Origin: Diadophis punctatus similis | Lineage: Eukaryota; Chordata; Lepidosauria; Squamata; Dipsadidae | NCBI GenBank assembly: GCA_023053685.1 | Contig: JALIGW010000032.1 | Location: 3,477,447 to 3,541,446 of the forward strand | Length of the DNA: 64,000 nt | Direction: 5' to 3' | Translations under genes and position numbers: made by a program | Part shown: in pieces, positions 1-8,839 of the stretch | Position numbering within the stretch: position 1 is the first letter of the stretch | Layout of the letters: each line of letters starts with the position of its first letter | Notes under the pieces: generated by a model | Told to the model about the DNA's origin: nothing | What the model saw: the letters and a program-made list of their open reading frames with translations, nothing else | Databases searched by the model: none

Positions 1-200
1 CTGCCAGAAGAGCCATGTCTTGATGGCTTTCCGGAAGGCCAGCAGAGTGGGGATAATTCAGATCTCTGGGGCTAGTTGGTTCCAGAGCACGGGGCCTCCC
101 ACAGAGAAGGCCCTCCCCCCTAGGCCCCGCCAGCCGGCATTGTTTGGCTGATGGGACCTGGAGGAGACCCACTCTGTGGGCCCTAACCGGTCAGAGAGAA
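1..200 (-). mobile_element. L2-like LINE fragment, C-terminal RT region (antisense)
   Basis: This stretch closely parallels 61921-62130 on the same strand, including the shared blocks GAAGGCCCTCCCCC and GTGGGCCCTAACCGGTC. Read on the minus strand it corresponds to the end of a CR1-group (L2-like) reverse transcriptase ORF, which is best seen at 5215-5595. It is a truncated pseudogene fragment that runs off the left edge of the window. Similarity to the 62-kb copy fades near position 200. Confidence 0.65.
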
Positions 201-231
201 GTACACTACTGTACTTCCTGTATTCAAGACT

Positions 232-428
232 ACACTGTAGACAGGAGATAGATGATGTGGTATCCCTCCCCCTCTGTTGAGAGAGAGCTGTTCAACTTTG
301 ACATAATGTAGATGGCCACTTTGACCCTTTTTTCAAACCAGCGGTCCTCTCTGTCCAAAATGTGGCCTTTGTCTTTTAAATGCAACTGGACTGCTGAATC
401 TTGTCCTGATGGGTTTGTTCTCCTATGT
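232..428 (-). mobile_element. Penelope-like element, C-terminal half of GIY-YIG endonuclease
   Basis: Minus-strand translation gives TNPSGQDSAVQLHLKDKGH and then a segment with DRWFEKRVKVAIYI. These are recognisable blocks from the C-terminal half of the GIY-YIG nuclease of vertebrate Penelope-like elements. The coding line continues on the other side of the LINE insertion at 429-1070. The frame decays into stop codons toward 232, so this is a dead copy. Confidence 0.8.
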
Positions 429-1070
429 TTTTATTTGCATTTGTTTTATTTGTCAAGCGTATATGATTATAAGCAAAGTATAAACAGTAAAACATGATTG
501 AATATATATGTAATATTACAAGCATGAATAAGAGTAGAAGAGGTATGAATATATGTGAACATTAGGACAGGAACGGTAGGCACGATTGTGTGCTTATGCA
601 CGCCCCTTACCGACCTCTTAGGAATGGGGTGAGGTCGATGGTAGATAATCCGAGGTTGAAGTTTTTGGGATTTGGGGAAGAAACTACGGAGTCAGGTAAA
701 GTGTTCCAGGCATTGACCACTCTGTTGTTGAAGTCGAATTTTTTGCAATCAAGTCTGGAGCGGTTTACATTAAGTTTGTATCTATTGTGAGCTCGTGTAT
801 TATTGCAGTTGAAGCTGAAGTAGTCGTTAACAGGTAGGACATTGAGGCAGATAATTTTGTGAGCTACACTTAGGTCAGATCGAAGGCGGCGTAGTTCTAA
901 ATTTTCAAGTCCCAAAATTTCAAGTCTGGTTTCATAAGGAATTCTGTTGTGAACAGAGGAATGTAATACTCTTCTTGTGAAGTATCGCTGGACATTCTCA
1001 ATTGTGTTAATGTCTGATATGTAGTGTGGGTTCCAGACCAATGAGCTGTATTCAAGAATCAGTCTAGCAA
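429..1070 (-). mobile_element. CR1-group (L3-type) LINE, 5'-truncated, inserted in the Penelope-like element
   Basis: A minus-strand frame encodes the last part of a non-LTR reverse transcriptase ORF, with ILEYSSLVWNPHYISDINTI near its start and NAWNTLPDSVVSSPNPKNF near its end. The same protein segment is encoded at 56750-57250, where more of the RT survives. The insertion interrupts the Penelope endonuclease between the codons for AQH and RRTN. The four bases ATGT occur at both junctions (425-428 and 1071-1074) and are the likely target duplication. The 3' end lies on the left next to a T-rich tail. Confidence 0.8.
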
Positions 1071-1502
1071 ATGTTGTGCCATGCGTTTTTGAAGTGGTTG
1101 TTTTGTTTCTCCAATGTACAGGTCTGCACATCTCGTTGCATTGTACTGCAGTGCATACGCCACATTGCTCAGTTTGTGTCTGAGTGCTTTATCCTTGGGG
1201 TGGACAAGCTTCGGCCTTAGTGTATTCTTGAGTTTAAAGTATGCACATTGTGCATGTTGTGTTGACTGAAGATCCTCCTGAGCTTTTCAGACATACCTGC
1301 AATGTATGGAATGACAACGTTGCTTTGTTTATTGTTCTCTTCATTGTCTGTTATGGAGGAACTCCTGTGGGGTCTTTTTTGAGATTTGATGAAGGCCCAC
1401 TTGGGATAGCCACACATTCTGAGGGCTTCCTTGTTTTCATTCTTTTTCTTTCCCATCTTTGCTGGTAGGCAGGTCTTCAGCTTGGTGGTGGAGGGTTCTG
1501 AT
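1071..1502 (-). mobile_element. Penelope-like element, RT/endonuclease linker and first half of GIY-YIG
   Basis: Minus-strand reading shows GVIRT up to the hAT insertion on the right. It continues with HHQAEDLPTSK, then ALRMCGYPKWAFIKSQKR, then IPYIAGMSEKLRRIF, then HPKDKALRHKLSNV, and finally CADLYIGETKQPLQKRMAQH. The last block holds the YIG part of the GIY-YIG motif. The order of blocks matches vertebrate Penelope-like polymerases. Frameshifts and a LINE insertion at its 3' side make it non-functional. Confidence 0.8.
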
Positions 1503-1859
1503 CAGTGGTGGGTCGCTACCAGTGCGGTGCGGTGCGTAGCTCCGGTAGAGAGCGGCCGATTGCGCAATTTGCGCACGACCGCTCCGGTGCTGTCTTTGCC
1601 AGTCCGTCGTGTGCGTCACCATCTTTTTAAAAGAATTTTTGGGCTTTTTTGCTTCCGTGCATGCACGGAAGCAAAATCTTGTCAAAATCTCGCGAGGGGA
1701 TATATGCACGTGCGAGATTTCGGCGAGATTTTGCTTACGCGCATGTGCAGAAGCAAAATCGTGCGAGGGAGCACACACACATAGTGAGCGAGTGCGTGCA
1801 CAAAACATGGAGATGCACGTGCAGCGCACTGGTATCAGTAAGTGAGCAACCCGCCCCTG
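1503..1859. mobile_element. Non-autonomous hAT element (GGTGGGTT group)
   Basis: The element begins CAGTGGTGGGTCGCTACC and ends GAGCAACCCGCCCCTG, an imperfect terminal inverted repeat. Identical 8-bp flanks GTTCTGAT at 1495-1502 and 1860-1867 are the target duplication. Removing the element restores the Penelope reading GVIRT-LHHQ, which confirms the insertion. It has no transposase ORF. The interior is CpG-rich with repeated GTGCATG-type motifs. Confidence 0.88.
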
Positions 1860-1867
1860 GTTCTGAT

Positions 1868-2519
1868 GACTCCCATTTTGTGTTCCTATGGGTGGTGAGA
1901 ATCTAAATGTAAATATAAACTGTGTGTGTGAGTTTTCTGTAAGCTTCAATGTTAAGGGTTCTGTCTTCCTTAATGTGTACTGCACAGTCCAGGAACTGCT
2001 ACTACTTGGTGTTAATCTCTGTTGATCTGGCTGTTGATTCCTGGTGGGGTTGTGGTCTTGCCTTTTTCTTTTTTTTGAATGCTATGTAGATATTGTTTGC
2101 CTCTATGTGTCTGTTGATGGCTGATTTGTCTGACTGCCAGGCTTCCTGGATCCCTCTAGTATTTTTGAACTTAGCTTGTCTAGGATAACTACCATCTCCC
2201 AGTTGAAACGTTGGTGAAGTCTATCCATGTGTTATGCAATTAAGGAGTTTTCATCATGTCTCCTGACTGCTAATTGGTGTTTATGGATGTTTTTCTGCTA
2301 CTCTTCTGCCTCTTTATCCTACACAGTGTCTGTTGTGGTCCTTACACCATATATTGTAGATGGTTCCTGCTTTTTCTTCTTGGGCTACTGGGTTTTTTGG
2401 CTCACTTCAGTTATTTTGGAGCACTTTGGTTGGTTTCTGTGCTACAGTGATGCCTTGTGGTTGTGATAGTCTGTTGCTTGTTTCTGAAATGTTTTTGATG
2501 CATGGCAGTTGGTAGAGAT
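1868..2519 (-). mobile_element. Penelope-like element, reverse transcriptase C-terminal region
   Basis: Read on the minus strand the segment contains LDCAVHIKEDRTLNIEAYRK followed by a degraded DSHHP..EHK.GVIRT block, a hallmark of Penelope-like reverse transcriptases. It joins the 1071-1502 segment once the hAT element is removed. Related antisense segments occur at 7590-8000, 17600-17945, 22100-22370 and 57896-58020. Several stops and shifts are present. Confidence 0.72.
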
Positions 2520-2569
2520 TCTCAGTCCTCCAGGTCATGGCTGTCCCAAAGGTGACTGAGACAATTTTA

Positions 2570-2865
2570 CATCCTAGGTCTCCCCCATGTATGTATGGTT
2601 GTATATGTTTTTTTATAATTCTTTTTAATACTGCTTTTAAATTTTATATTGTTTAGTTGTTCTTCAAATGTTGTACGCCGCCCTGAGTCCTCAGGGAGTA
2701 GGGTGGCATATAAAAGCACTAAATAATAAATAAATAAATAAATAATAAAAAATAAAAAATAAAAAATAAAAAATAAAAAATAAAAAATAAAAAAATAAAA
2801 AAATAAAAAAATAAAAAAATAAAAAAATAAAAAAATAAAAAAATAAAAAAATAAAAATAAAGGTG
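2570..2865 (+). mobile_element. L2-like LINE/SINE 3' end with (AAAAAT)n tail inserted in the module
   Basis: The segment contains GCCGCCCTGAGTCCTCAGGG and GGTGGCATATAAAAG, followed by about 150 bp of AAATA and AAAAAT units (2719-2862). The same 3' end occurs at 8594-8653, 59771-59818 and 61746-61810. It separates two parts of the class B module. Long minus-strand open frames here are microsatellite artefacts. Confidence 0.65.
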
Positions 2866-2903
2866 CTTTTTCAGGAGGCAACTGGACTTCCTTGTTTTTT
2901 TCT

Positions 2904-2947
2904 TTTGAAGACGTTTCGCTTCTCATCTAAAGCTTCTTCAGCTCTGA
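2904..2947 (-). ncRNA. Hammerhead-ribozyme-like motif, class B
   Basis: On the minus strand the order is CUGAAGA, a shortened stem II (GCUU pairs with AAGC), then GAAACGUC. These are the conserved boxes CUGANGA and GAA, with an ACGU stem III and a C at the cleavage site. Stem I can form from GAG and UUC. One extra A lies between CUGAAGA and stem II. It is the best preserved core in the window, but stem II has lost bases compared with other class B copies. Activity is not known. Confidence 0.55.
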
Positions 2948-3173
2948 CAGGACGGTGGGGAATGGAAGGATTTATACTCCTTGCAGCCAGCTGGTCATTT
3001 GCATCCTTTTAGAGGGTCATAGAGGCCACTTTTAGGTTTATCTGTGTCCTCTGGGTCATCTGAGTTGTGCTCCTGGTTCCTGTAGTCTGCAATTTTTCTC
3101 CTCTGGAAATCCATTCCTACTCCCACACCATTCAAAGGGTGTTCATCCCAAATGGTATAGCTAAAAGTATGTA

Positions 3174-3377
3174 GTGATTCTCAGTCATCCAGGTCATGGT
3201 TGTCCCAAAGGTGCTGTTTCCAGGAGGCAACTGGACTTTCTTGTTTTTTCTTTTGAAGATGTTTCACTTCTCATCCAAGAAGCTTCTTCAGCTCTTCCTG
3301 TCAGAGCTGAAGAAGCTTCTTGGATGAGAAGTGAAACATCTTCAAAAGAAAAAACAAGAAAGTCCAGTTGCCTCCTG
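3174..3377. repeat. Perfect 75-bp-arm palindrome of Penelope class B modules
   Basis: Positions 3221-3295 are the exact reverse complement of 3303-3377, separated by the 7-nt spacer TCCTGTC. Each arm carries a hammerhead-like motif (minus strand 3255-3294, plus strand 3304-3343), with stem II GCUUCU paired to AGAAGC and a mutated AUC at the cleavage site. The left arm is preceded by the usual GATTCTCAGTC block at 3176. Similarity continues weakly beyond the arms through GGTGCT. Confidence 0.9.
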
Positions 3378-3828
3378 AAAAAGCACCGTTGGGTTGCATG
3401 GCAGTGTTATCCTTTTCACCACCGATGTGCCTTGTCTTTCTCTCCATTCCTCCAACAGTCTCTCCCCCCCCCCTGCACCTTCTGAGTTGCCCAAATAAGA
3501 AACATGGCCTATAAAACCACTAAGTTTCCTTCCTTCCGGTTCATGGTTCTCAAAAGATTTTGACCCAGTCCCACTTTTGGCTTCTTCAAATGCACTTTTC
3601 AATAATTCTGCATAACAGCTTTCTCTCTGGCTTGGCGGAGCAGACGGCAGTGTGAGAACATTTGCTGATGGCCATTAAAAGACAGCTGCCCTATAGGGGA
3701 CAATGAGCGGCCTCTTTTGCACTGGACTCATTCGAACCCACGTGCCTCGAAGAGAGAGGGATCACAGTTTTCACACACTTCTGGAGTATTTTTAGCAGAA
3801 CGCGCGAAACCAGCTGCTACCATCTCTG

Positions 3829-3831
<3 letters not shown>
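3378..3831. other. No gene recognised
   Basis: The stretch contains mixed sequence with a short C run near 3466. No splice-framed exon, RNA gene or known repeat was recognised. Confidence 0.5.

Positions 3832-3868
<37 letters not shown>
3832..3868. repeat. (CA)n microsatellite
   Basis: About 18 uninterrupted CA dinucleotides. Confidence 0.97.
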
Positions 3869-3871
<3 letters not shown>

Positions 3872-3935
3872 GTTTTCAGAGGAAGGCAGGATGACAGTGG
3901 GTCTGAATTTGAGGAGAGAAATGGGAAAGGACAGG

Positions 3936-4257
3936 CAGGGGTGTCAAACTCAAGGCCCGGGGCCCAGATCCAGCCCATGGGGTGCTTAGATCTGGCTCGC
4001 AGGGCCGCCCTGAAAACAACGAAGGCCCGGCCTGCAGTGCCTCTGCCAGCGAAAGCGGAGCTCGAGAGAGCTGCATGTGGCCCTCCCGAGCTCTGTTTTT
4101 GCTGGCAGAGGGTTGCAGGAGGCCGTCGCAGCAGAAAACAGAGCTCAGGAGCCCGTTTTCGCTGGCAGAGCACTCGAGCTGCCACAGGCGCCCCCGACAC
4201 AAGTGATGTCGAGCTGGCCACGCCCACCCTGGGCTCCCAAGGTCAAACACAACCCTG
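3936..4257. mobile_element. Non-autonomous hAT element (GGTGTCAAACTC group), one end lost
   Basis: It starts CAGGGGTGTCAAACTCAAGG and matches the reverse complement of the complete element at 36581-37018, including the TGGGGTGCTTA block. The far end stops at CAACCCTGAT next to a (TA)n run, so the second inverted repeat is missing. No target duplication can be shown. Confidence 0.75.
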
Positions 4258-4408
4258 ATACTATATATATATATATAGCAGGAAACTGCCAGGATTGTCC
4301 AGGCAGACTCCAAAAATTGAATGGAAGAAAAATAAATAGTTAGATGCCTGAAGTACATAGTATGATCTACTAGTTGGAAGCAACCACCTTGGCAAAAATT
4401 GTTATCCT

Positions 4409-4693
4409 ATGTCTCCTCCTCCTCCTCCTCTACTTTCCATCCTTCTTCTCCTCCTCCTCCTCCTCCTCCACCTTCTTCTCCCCTCCACCACCTGCTCCTC
4501 CTGCTCCTCTTCTTCATTCTCTTGTTCTTTCTCCTTCTTCTTTTTCTCCTACTTGTTCTGCTCCTCCTGCTCTTTCTCCTCTTTTTCCTCCTCTTCTTCC
4601 TCCTCCTCCTTTCCATCCTCCTGATCCTTCTTCTCCTCCTCCTCCACTACCTGCTGCTCCTCCTCGTTCTCCTGTTCCTCCTCCTCCTCCCTT
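4409..4693. repeat. (CTC/CTT)n polypyrimidine tract
   Basis: Nearly pure pyrimidine on the plus strand, built from CTC and CTT triplets. The proline-, serine- and leucine-rich frames across it are products of low complexity and not genes. Confidence 0.95.
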
Positions 4694-5147
4694 CTGTCTA
4701 ACGAGGTATTATCCGATTGAGGTGGCGAGCAGCGTTGACATAATGGGACATCTCCTCCCCAAAGTTAGATGTTGTGTTTGACTTTCTCGGGGGTTTCTGT
4801 CTTTCATTCCACTCCTCTATCCTCGCTCCACTTTCAGCAACACGTTGAACTCACAGCTGTGAATACCCAGTGGTCATTTCCCTTGTTAAATGGAGTCAAC
4901 AGCAATGGTGTAAAAAGCGGATTGTTTTGTTGTCCAATCTAATTATATCGTAAAGCAGGAGAAATCCCTCTGGGTCCCTTCTTAGCCTTAAAAAAAAAGA
5001 AAAAGGAAGGGTGGGGGAAAAAACCCAGAGTGTTCTTGTTTCCTTGTTATTTTGCTTGTCATAACTGAGGTGGCTTCGGGTCCTTCTCAATGGCCCAGAA
5101 TTCTTACCACTGACCACAATGGGGGGGAAAGACACGATAAAGTTAGT
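4694..5147. other. No gene recognised
   Basis: Apparently single-copy sequence without a recognisable exon, RNA gene or repeat end. A run of A with AAAGAAAAAGG lies near 4990. Confidence 0.45.
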
Positions 5148-5638
5148 CCTTGACTTACAACAGTACATTTAGTGACCGTTCAAAGTTACAACGGCACCGA
5201 ACCAAGTGACTGCCCTAGGGGATGTGTACCCACAACATTCCCTGCCTCCCCGCTTTGGCGGGTCGGGTGGATGTGACCGGCAAGAGACGGTCCCTCAGAT
5301 AACCTGGCCCCAAGCCATGGAGGGCTTTAAAGGTGACAGCCACCACCTTGAATTGCACCCGGAAGCAAATCGGCAGCCAATGCAGCTCCCGCAGGAGAGG
5401 TGATACATGTGCACACCGGGGTCTGCACAAAACCATGCGGGCCGCTGCATTTTGCACCAACTGAAGCTTCCGGATGCTCTTCAAGGGCAGCCCAATGTAG
5501 AGCATGTTGCAGTAGTCAAGACGGGAAATGACTGGGGCATGAGTGACCGTGGGTAGGGATTGTCGGTCCAGGAAAGGGCGTAACTGGCGCACCATGGACG
5601 CTAAATGAACTTTTATAAGTCAAGAACGACCTGTATCA
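5148..5638. mobile_element. Mariner-like MITE ends flanking an inserted LINE
   Basis: The left part (5148-5210) reads TTAGTCCTTGACTTACAAC and TTTAGTGACCGTTCAAAG. The right end (about 5598-5638) reads CTAAATGAAC and closes with GACCTGTA. These are ends of the dispersed repeat seen complete at 10905-11275. The middle is occupied by an L2-like LINE fragment. Confidence 0.6.
5211..5597 (-). mobile_element. L2-like LINE fragment, C-terminal reverse transcriptase
   Basis: An open minus-strand frame of 126 codons contains RLDYCNMLYIGLP, LQLVQNAAARMV, LLRELHWLPICFRVQFKVV and FKALHGLGPGYLRDRLLP. This is the highly characteristic C-terminal region of L2/CR1-group reverse transcriptases (HWLP, FK, KALHG, P.YL). 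Catalytic palm motifs are not included. Copies lie at 1-200 and 61810-62274. It sits between two MITE ends, so it inserted into the MITE. Confidence 0.85.
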
Positions 5639-6240
5639 AAGGGGAAGTTGGCACGTTTTAAGACTAGACTCCTAGGGAGGTGTTTAAAAACACACAAAAG
5701 ACCCCAAGTGTGTGTCTCGGCGTGCCCCAGTGTGTGTTTGCATGTATCCTTTAACCGGAGTCTGCTGTCAACATCCCTCATGAACCGGCTATGCGGGAGC
5801 CTCATGAATGGACCTTGGGGGGTGATTTATGCAATTGGCTGATGCAGGAAATGCGATTTGTTTTAATTAAAGCAATGGGCTCTTGCATAATTCACGGGCG
5901 CCTGCTCAAATGACCACGCGAGGCAATTTTGGAGAATTGCAAGGCGTTCTCATAAATTCCATTAACTGTAAGGCAGCGAATGTGGCGGGGAACGGAAAAG
6001 CCAGAGAGAGAGGACAACAAACGCCATCCGGAAACATAAATGCGCCGTTTCTGTTTATGTCACAGAAATCGTTCGGATGTCTCCTTGGCCCGGATCGCCC
6101 TCCGTGAGTGACAGAAAGATGCTAAATTGATAGCAATTGGGAGCAAAGTGGCCCAAAATGAGAAATGCAGGAAGAAAAACGAATCTCACATGATTCTTTT
6201 TTCTGGCCAAATACATGTATACAACCGAAGTAGACTGGGT
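5639..6240. other. Apparently single-copy intronic sequence
   Basis: No transposon end or simple repeat was recognised. Roughly 5800-6110 is rich in TAATTA-like and CATAAAT motifs and still holds many CpG sites, which are depleted in surrounding repeats. This fits a conserved non-coding element, but conservation cannot be tested here. Confidence 0.35.
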
Positions 6241-6410
6241 TATTTCTCTGTGTCATAGAATATCCGTGGGTATATGCATAATTTTGTATTTATTTATTTT
6301 GTCATGTTCTTGTAGTGCATATTGGAGGTGGTGACCCTCTGAGAGCTGTATGCAACGAAATTTCATTTTAATGTATGCCGATTAGTCTACATTCAAAGTG
6401 GCAATAAAGT
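6241..6410 (+). mobile_element. LINE 3' end leading into (TTCTA)n
   Basis: Sequence with GAGAGCTGTATGCAACGAAA, then GGCAATAAAG, runs directly into the TTCTA tract. An inverted copy of the GAGAGCTGTATGCAAC block closes the tract on the right at about 6938-6960. GGCAATAAAG resembles the GGCCAATAAAGAATTC end of the LINE at 55131-56083. Confidence 0.65.
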
Positions 6411-6935
6411 TCTATTCTATTCTATTCTATTCTATTCTATTCTATTCTATTCTATTCTATTCTATTCTATTCTATTCTATTCTATTCTATTCTATTCTAC
6501 ATTCCAATATTCTATTCCATTCTATTCTATTCTATTCTATTCTATTCTTCTATTCTATTCTATCCTATTCTATCCTATTCTATCCTATTCTATTCTATTT
6601 TATTCTATTCTATTTTATTTTATTCTATTCTATTCTATTCTATTCTATTCTATTCTATTCTTCTTCATTCCAATATTCTATTCTATTCTATTCTATTTTT
6701 TCTATTCTATTCTATTCTATTCTATTCTATTCTATTCTATTCTATTCTATTCTATTCTATTCTATTCTATTCCATTCCATTCCATTCCATTCCATTCCAT
6801 TCCATATTTTCTATTCTATTCCATTCTATTCTATTCTATTCCATTCCATTTTTTCTTTTCTATTCTATTCTATTCTATTCTATTCTATTCTATTCTATTC
6901 TATTCTATTCTATTCTATTCTATTCTATTCTATAC
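6411..6935. repeat. (TTCTA)n pentanucleotide tract
   Basis: About 525 bp of TTCTA units with TTCCA and TTTTA variants and short phase breaks. Its complement is (AATAG)n, the microsatellite typical of snake CR1/L3 LINE tails. The 205-codon frame over it (alternating FYSIL) is an artefact. Confidence 0.97.
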
Positions 6936-7060
6936 GAAATTTTGTTGCATACAGCTCTCAAAGGGTTACCACTTCCAATATACACAACATATTATATTGT
7001 GGTGACCAAAATTAGAGTGTGCTCTAACCAAGGCTTTGTAAAGCGGTGCTAATACTTCAC
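6936..7060 (-). mobile_element. Inverted LINE 3' end and small CR1 piece
   Basis: 6937-6990 is the reverse complement of the LINE end at about 6325-6365. From about 6995 the sequence GTGGTGACCAAAATTAGAG, followed by a GGCTTTGTAAAGCGGTGCTA block, is a CR1 segment also seen near 10300 and 39660 on the minus strand. Confidence 0.6.
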
Positions 7061-7589
7061 ATGACCCCAGTGAACTCCACGGAAGACAGGTGTGAACGAC
7101 ATTTGTCTTCGGAGGGGTTTCATACATTGACGCGACCCTCCCCAGCTAAGCCCTGCGATGGCGCTACTGGGATTTGTTATATTTATTGCCAAAGAAAAAA
7201 GGCCCATCTTGACATGAAGGGATGAGTTTTCCTTAGCCGGAGGTTGATGGTCACTTTAAAGCTCTTCCGTCTTTGCTTCTTAGCAAATTATTTCTTAGAT
7301 TGATAAAAGGAATTGATTAGCTGCCATCAAGTCATTATTGACTTACAAAAGGATTGGTGGTTCCTCAAATTGCAGCAAACTTTACACAGGAGGCAGGCTG
7401 CCTCCACTCTGCATCGGGGAATGGACAACGTTGTGCACTTTAAACTATATATAGATGACTCACTGGAAAGTTGCGCCCTTGTGTTGTAAATTTACTTTCT
7501 AACACACAAGATCAGTGATTTCAGATTCTTGTTTCTTAGCTTAACTCTTTTCGGTCTAGACCCTAAAGAGGTAGAATGCGATGAGTGGA
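7061..7589. other. No gene recognised
   Basis: No open frame with splice context and no recognised repeat end. Confidence 0.45.
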
Positions 7590-8020
7590 ATGATTGGAAA
7601 TGTCCTTGATTGATTATTTACTGTTTGGTTGTCAGTCTAATATTAATCTTGATGTTAATCTCTGCTTATCTGGGTATTGATGGCCGGTGAGGAGGCATTT
7701 GGGTCTTGTGGTTTCATTTTTAGCTTCTTAACTGTCTCTTTTGAATGGTGTATAGCAGCGGTGGGTTGTTCCCGGTTTGGCCCGGTTCAGCGAACCGGTA
7801 GCAGTGGCGGCAGGAGGCTGCGCCCACCTGCCCAGGATGCTGCGCCCACCTGCCCAGGATGCTTCTGCGCATGCACAGAAGTGTTGCGCACGCAAGCGTG
7901 CGTGCAAACTGGTAGCGACAGGATTTAGAACATACTACTGGTGTGTAGACATTGTTTAATTCTATGTGCCTGTTGATGGCCAATTTGTCTGAGTAAAGAC
8001 CAGCAATAATTAACAGTAAA
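7590..8020 (-). mobile_element. Penelope-like pol remnant, split by a hAT element
   Basis: Plus-strand blocks such as TTAATCTCTGCTTATCTGGG, TCTTTTGAATGGTGTATAG and GTGCCTGTTGATGGCCAATT parallel 2015-2125 and 22145-22200, which belong to antisense Penelope pol. The hAT element at 7756-7940 interrupts it. Stops occur in all frames. Confidence 0.6.
7756..7940. mobile_element. Non-autonomous hAT element (GGTGGGTT group)
   Basis: It begins CAGCGGTGGGTTGTTCCCGG and ends with a degraded CATACTACTG. The flanks GTGTATAG (7748-7755) and GTGTGTAG (7941-7948) match at 7 of 8 bases. Internal GCGAACCGGTAGC is shared with other members of the group. Confidence 0.85.
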
Positions 8021-8172
8021 GAATAAACAATACCCCAATCAAGGAACTACCAACTCAGACAAACAAATCAAACAGCCAACAACAGCTTAATCAAGGAACC
8101 AGTAAAATATTCCGACCAACATTGACAGGATAAGTCAGTTGTATATAAAGAGAGAGCAAACCTCACTCCTTT

Positions 8173-8218
8173 CTAGCATTGATGATGTTATCTGGTTGGG
8201 TAATGAAACGTCTGCAAG
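8173..8218 (+). ncRNA. Hammerhead-ribozyme-like motif, class A
   Basis: The order is CUAGCA, UUGAUGA (canonical C3 changed to U), stem II GUUAUC with GGUAAU around loop UGGUUG, then GAAACGUC and UGCAAG. Stem I pairs GCA with UGC. Stem III keeps ACGU and the cleavage triplet GUC. The changed C3 would be expected to impair activity. Confidence 0.55.
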
Positions 8219-8293
8219 AAAACAACAAAGTTCAGAGAGTACCAAGGATCCCACAATTCTCCTCCTCCTCCACTCCACAAACCCCACTTCCTT

Positions 8294-8352
8294 TTAGCGC
8301 TGATGATGTTCCTGTTAGCGCTGATGTTGGGTAAAGAAACGTCTGCAAGAGA
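8294..8352 (+). ncRNA. Degenerate second hammerhead-like motif
   Basis: TAGCGCTGATGATG is present, but the block AGCGCTGATG is repeated inside what would be stem II before GGGTAAAGAAACGTC. The core boxes are intact while stem II is disrupted by this internal duplication. Confidence 0.4.
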
Positions 8353-8365
8353 ACAACCAAGTTCC

Positions 8366-8833
8366 AACAGCAGACAAATGGCTGTCAAATCTCTTAAAAA
8401 CTTCCAGTGTTGGAGCATTCACAACTTCTGGAGGCAAGTTCTTCCACTGATTAATTGTTCTCACTGTCAGGAAATTTCTCCTTAGTTCTAAGTTGCTTCT
8501 CTCCTTGTTTAGTTTCCATCCATTGTTTCTTGTCCTGCCCTCTGGTGGTTTGGAAGATAAGTTGACCCCTCCTCTTTGTGGCAGCCTCTCAAATAGTCCT
8601 GAGTCCTTCGGGAGTTGGGCGGCATATAAGAATAACAAAATAAATAAATATATAGCCTCTCATGTCCCCCCACCAGTCTTTCCTTTCTGTAGACTAGTCA
8701 TACCCAAATCCTGCAACCATTCTTTACATGTTTTAGTCTCCAGACCTTTAATCAACTTAGTTGCTCTTCTCTGCAGACTTTTTCCAAAGTCTCAACATCT
8801 TTTTCGTTAATGTGGTGGCCAAAACTGGATGCA
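8366..8833 (-). mobile_element. CR1 LINE 3' fragment with inserted L2-like tail
   Basis: The minus strand encodes fragments of the CR1 RT C-terminus: NNGWKLNKERSNLELRRNFL and a TVRTINQWKNLPPEVV block. The ORF is interrupted at 8594-8653 by GAGTTGGGCGGCATATAAG with an AAATAAATA tail, an inserted L2-like 3' end. The catalytic domain is absent. Confidence 0.88.
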
Positions 8834-8839
8834 TGGCAA

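Larger units (their letters stand above)
2520..3170 (-). mobile_element. Penelope-like terminal module, class B, split by an A-rich insertion
   Basis: The plus strand starts with a GATTCTCAGTC..CCAGGTCATGG block, resumes after the insertion near 2866 with GGAGGCAACTGGACTTCC, and continues through a hammerhead-like motif to a TATA-like ATTTATACTCC at about 2969. Partial or full copies lie at 3174-3377, 16347-16590, 31862-31925 and 36308-36520. On the minus strand the module leads into the pol remnant at 1868-2519, as expected for a 5' terminal repeat. Assignment to Penelope-like elements rests on this linkage and on the ribozyme-like fold. Confidence 0.6.
8021..8365 (+). mobile_element. Penelope-like terminal module, class A, two hammerhead-bearing units
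   Basis: The module reads CAAGGAACTACCAACTCAG, then TATA-like GTATATAAAGAGAGAGC, then a hammerhead-like motif, then GCAAGAAAACAACAAAGTTC with a GAGAGTACCAAGGATCCC block. It is followed by a second, shorter unit. The same order of TATA, hammerhead and post-cleavage tail occurs at 22380-22540 and 58020-58300. In all three places it lies to the right of an antisense pol remnant, so the module is inverted relative to pol. Confidence 0.6.

Noticed and set aside
1437..1985. 182-codon antisense frame
   Set aside because: It joins Penelope sequence with the interior of a hAT element; only short parts correspond to Penelope coding.
3717..4358. Overlapping 70-160-codon frames on both strands
   Set aside because: They fall in a GC-rich hAT element, where stop codons are rare in all frames.
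6398..7015. 205-codon open frame of alternating FYSIL
   Set aside because: It is the translation of a pentanucleotide repeat, whose frame cycles every 15 bases without stops.
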